NCBI GenBank assembly: GCA_947375135.1
Contig: CANCER010000008.1
Span: 1-64,000, forward strand
From: Comamonadaceae bacterium
Lineage (GTDB): Bacteria > Pseudomonadota > Gammaproteobacteria > Burkholderiales > Burkholderiaceae_C
DNA length: 64,000 bases
Direction of reading: 5' to 3'
Shown one piece after another: positions 63,499-64,000 of the stretch. The translations under genes and the position numbers were made by a program. Positions within the stretch are counted from its first letter, which is position 1. The number at the start of each line of letters is the position of its first letter. Below the pieces are notes generated by a model. The model was not told the DNA's origin, did no database searches, and worked only from the letters and a program-made list of their open reading frames with translations.

Positions 63499-64000
63499 TT
63501 GAATTCGTTTGCAATGGTCTACACCGTATTGGCAACCCTGGCAGCGTATGCCATGGGCTCACTGTCTTTTGCCGTCATCGTCAGCCGCGTCATGGGCCTG
63601 AACGATCCGCGCACCTATGGCAGCAAGAACCCAGGCGCGACCAATGTGCTGCGTTCGGGCAGCAAGGCCGCTGCGGTGGTGACGCTGTTGCTGGATGCGC
63701 TCAAGGGCTGGCTGCCCGTGGTGCTGGTCAAGTGGTATGGCAAGCCCTACGGGCTGGAAGAGGGCACATTGGCGCTGGTGGGGCTGGCGGCGTTTTTGGG
63801 GCATCTGTATCCGGTGTTCTTCCGCTTTGTCGGCGGCAAGGGCGTGGCCACTGCGCTGGGAGTGATCGTGGGTGTCAACCCCTTGTTGGGGCTGGCCGTG
63901 GGTGCGTCCTGGGTGGTTGTGGCCTATTTTTCGCGGTACTCTTCACTGGCCTCGCTGGTGGCGGCGGTGTTCGCGCCGGTGTACTACCTGTTCGGTGACG
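63499..64000 (+). CDS. plsY: Glycerol-3-phosphate acyltransferase PlsY, 5' part
   Basis: The gene runs off the right edge; 167 codons are visible. It transfers acyl groups from acyl-phosphate to glycerol-3-phosphate in phospholipid synthesis, in the inner membrane. Motifs: [36 protein letters not shown] (in segments), [21 protein letters not shown]. Several membrane helices are evident. TTG at 63499 with AGGAG at 8 nt is preferred; an ATG at 63514 is an alternative. Confidence 0.93.
   Translation, partial: MNSFAMVYTVLATLAAYAMGSLSFAVIVSRVMGLNDPRTYGSKNPGATNVLRSGSKAAAVVTLLLDALKGWLPVVLVKWYGKPYGLEEGTLALVGLAAFLGHLYPVFFRFVGGKGVATALGVIVGVNPLLGLAVGASWVVVAYFSRYSSLASLVAAVFAPVYYLFGD

Overview
The window looks like chromosome from a high-GC betaproteobacterium of the Comamonadaceae, probably close to Rhodoferax. 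This rests on gene content and style: an AcoR-like sigma-54 regulator next to an aldehyde dehydrogenase and a DUF779 gene, a DUF3422 protein, BMP-type nucleoside ABC transporter genes, a prfB with its programmed frameshift, and a helix-turn-helix/receiver fusion protein. The species cannot be fixed from sequence alone.

Layout. 1-760: a small, internally deleted IS21-family remnant that keeps both terminal repeats and the 3' end of istB. Its ends supply the stop codons of two flanking gene fragments. 756-5206: an aldehyde oxidation module with a sigma-54 activator, a divergent aldehyde dehydrogenase and DUF779. 5286-14364: housekeeping and metabolic genes (gpmI, a LysE exporter, a winged-helix protein, an OYE-type reductase, DUF3422, glutathione-dependent formaldehyde dehydrogenase, an OB-fold protein, a luciferase-like oxidoreductase). 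14441-21450: a fimbrial locus (DUF4402-like subunits, chaperone, usher) preceded by a duplicated upstream region and followed by a frameshifted response regulator. 21777-40086: a large purine island with 8-oxoguanine deaminase, a Crp/Fnr regulator, xanthine dehydrogenase XdhAB, a LysR regulator, a complete BMP-type nucleoside/purine ABC transporter, a Rieske oxygenase, an adenine deaminase, a lipase-like protein, a second BMP binding protein and guanine deaminase. 40525-51308: dcd, a DEAD-box helicase, apaH, a CorC/HlyC-type protein, YdcF, the HTH-receiver fusion, an MFS transporter, YbgC, a GGDEF-EAL protein and a bestrophin. 51428-53133: three nearly identical tandem genes for small secreted proteins. 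53277-64000: tRNA-Thr(CGU), fbp, pepN, a HAD phosphatase, prfB, an alpha/beta hydrolase, an acyl-CoA synthetase, an aldo/keto reductase, ybaK and the start of plsY.

How the parts fit. In the purine island the transporter brings in nucleosides or bases. Adenine and guanine deaminases feed hypoxanthine and xanthine to XdhAB, and 8-oxoguanine deaminase enters directly at urate. The Rieske oxygenase overlapping the adenine deaminase gene suggests an extra oxidation or N-dealkylation step on a purine-like substrate. No xdhC or urate-degrading gene lies in the window.

The most unusual signal is in the non-coding DNA. Three intergenic regions (4530-4768, 33849-34145, 40151-40414) each hold a pair of long hairpins in inverted orientation. 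Within a family the loop core is conserved, to identity over 30 nt in one pair, and carries a small inner stem with compensatory changes. The outer stems differ completely from copy to copy yet each is almost perfectly self-complementary. Conserved loops with variable stems are the reverse of ordinary REP elements and suggest an undescribed paired-hairpin element.
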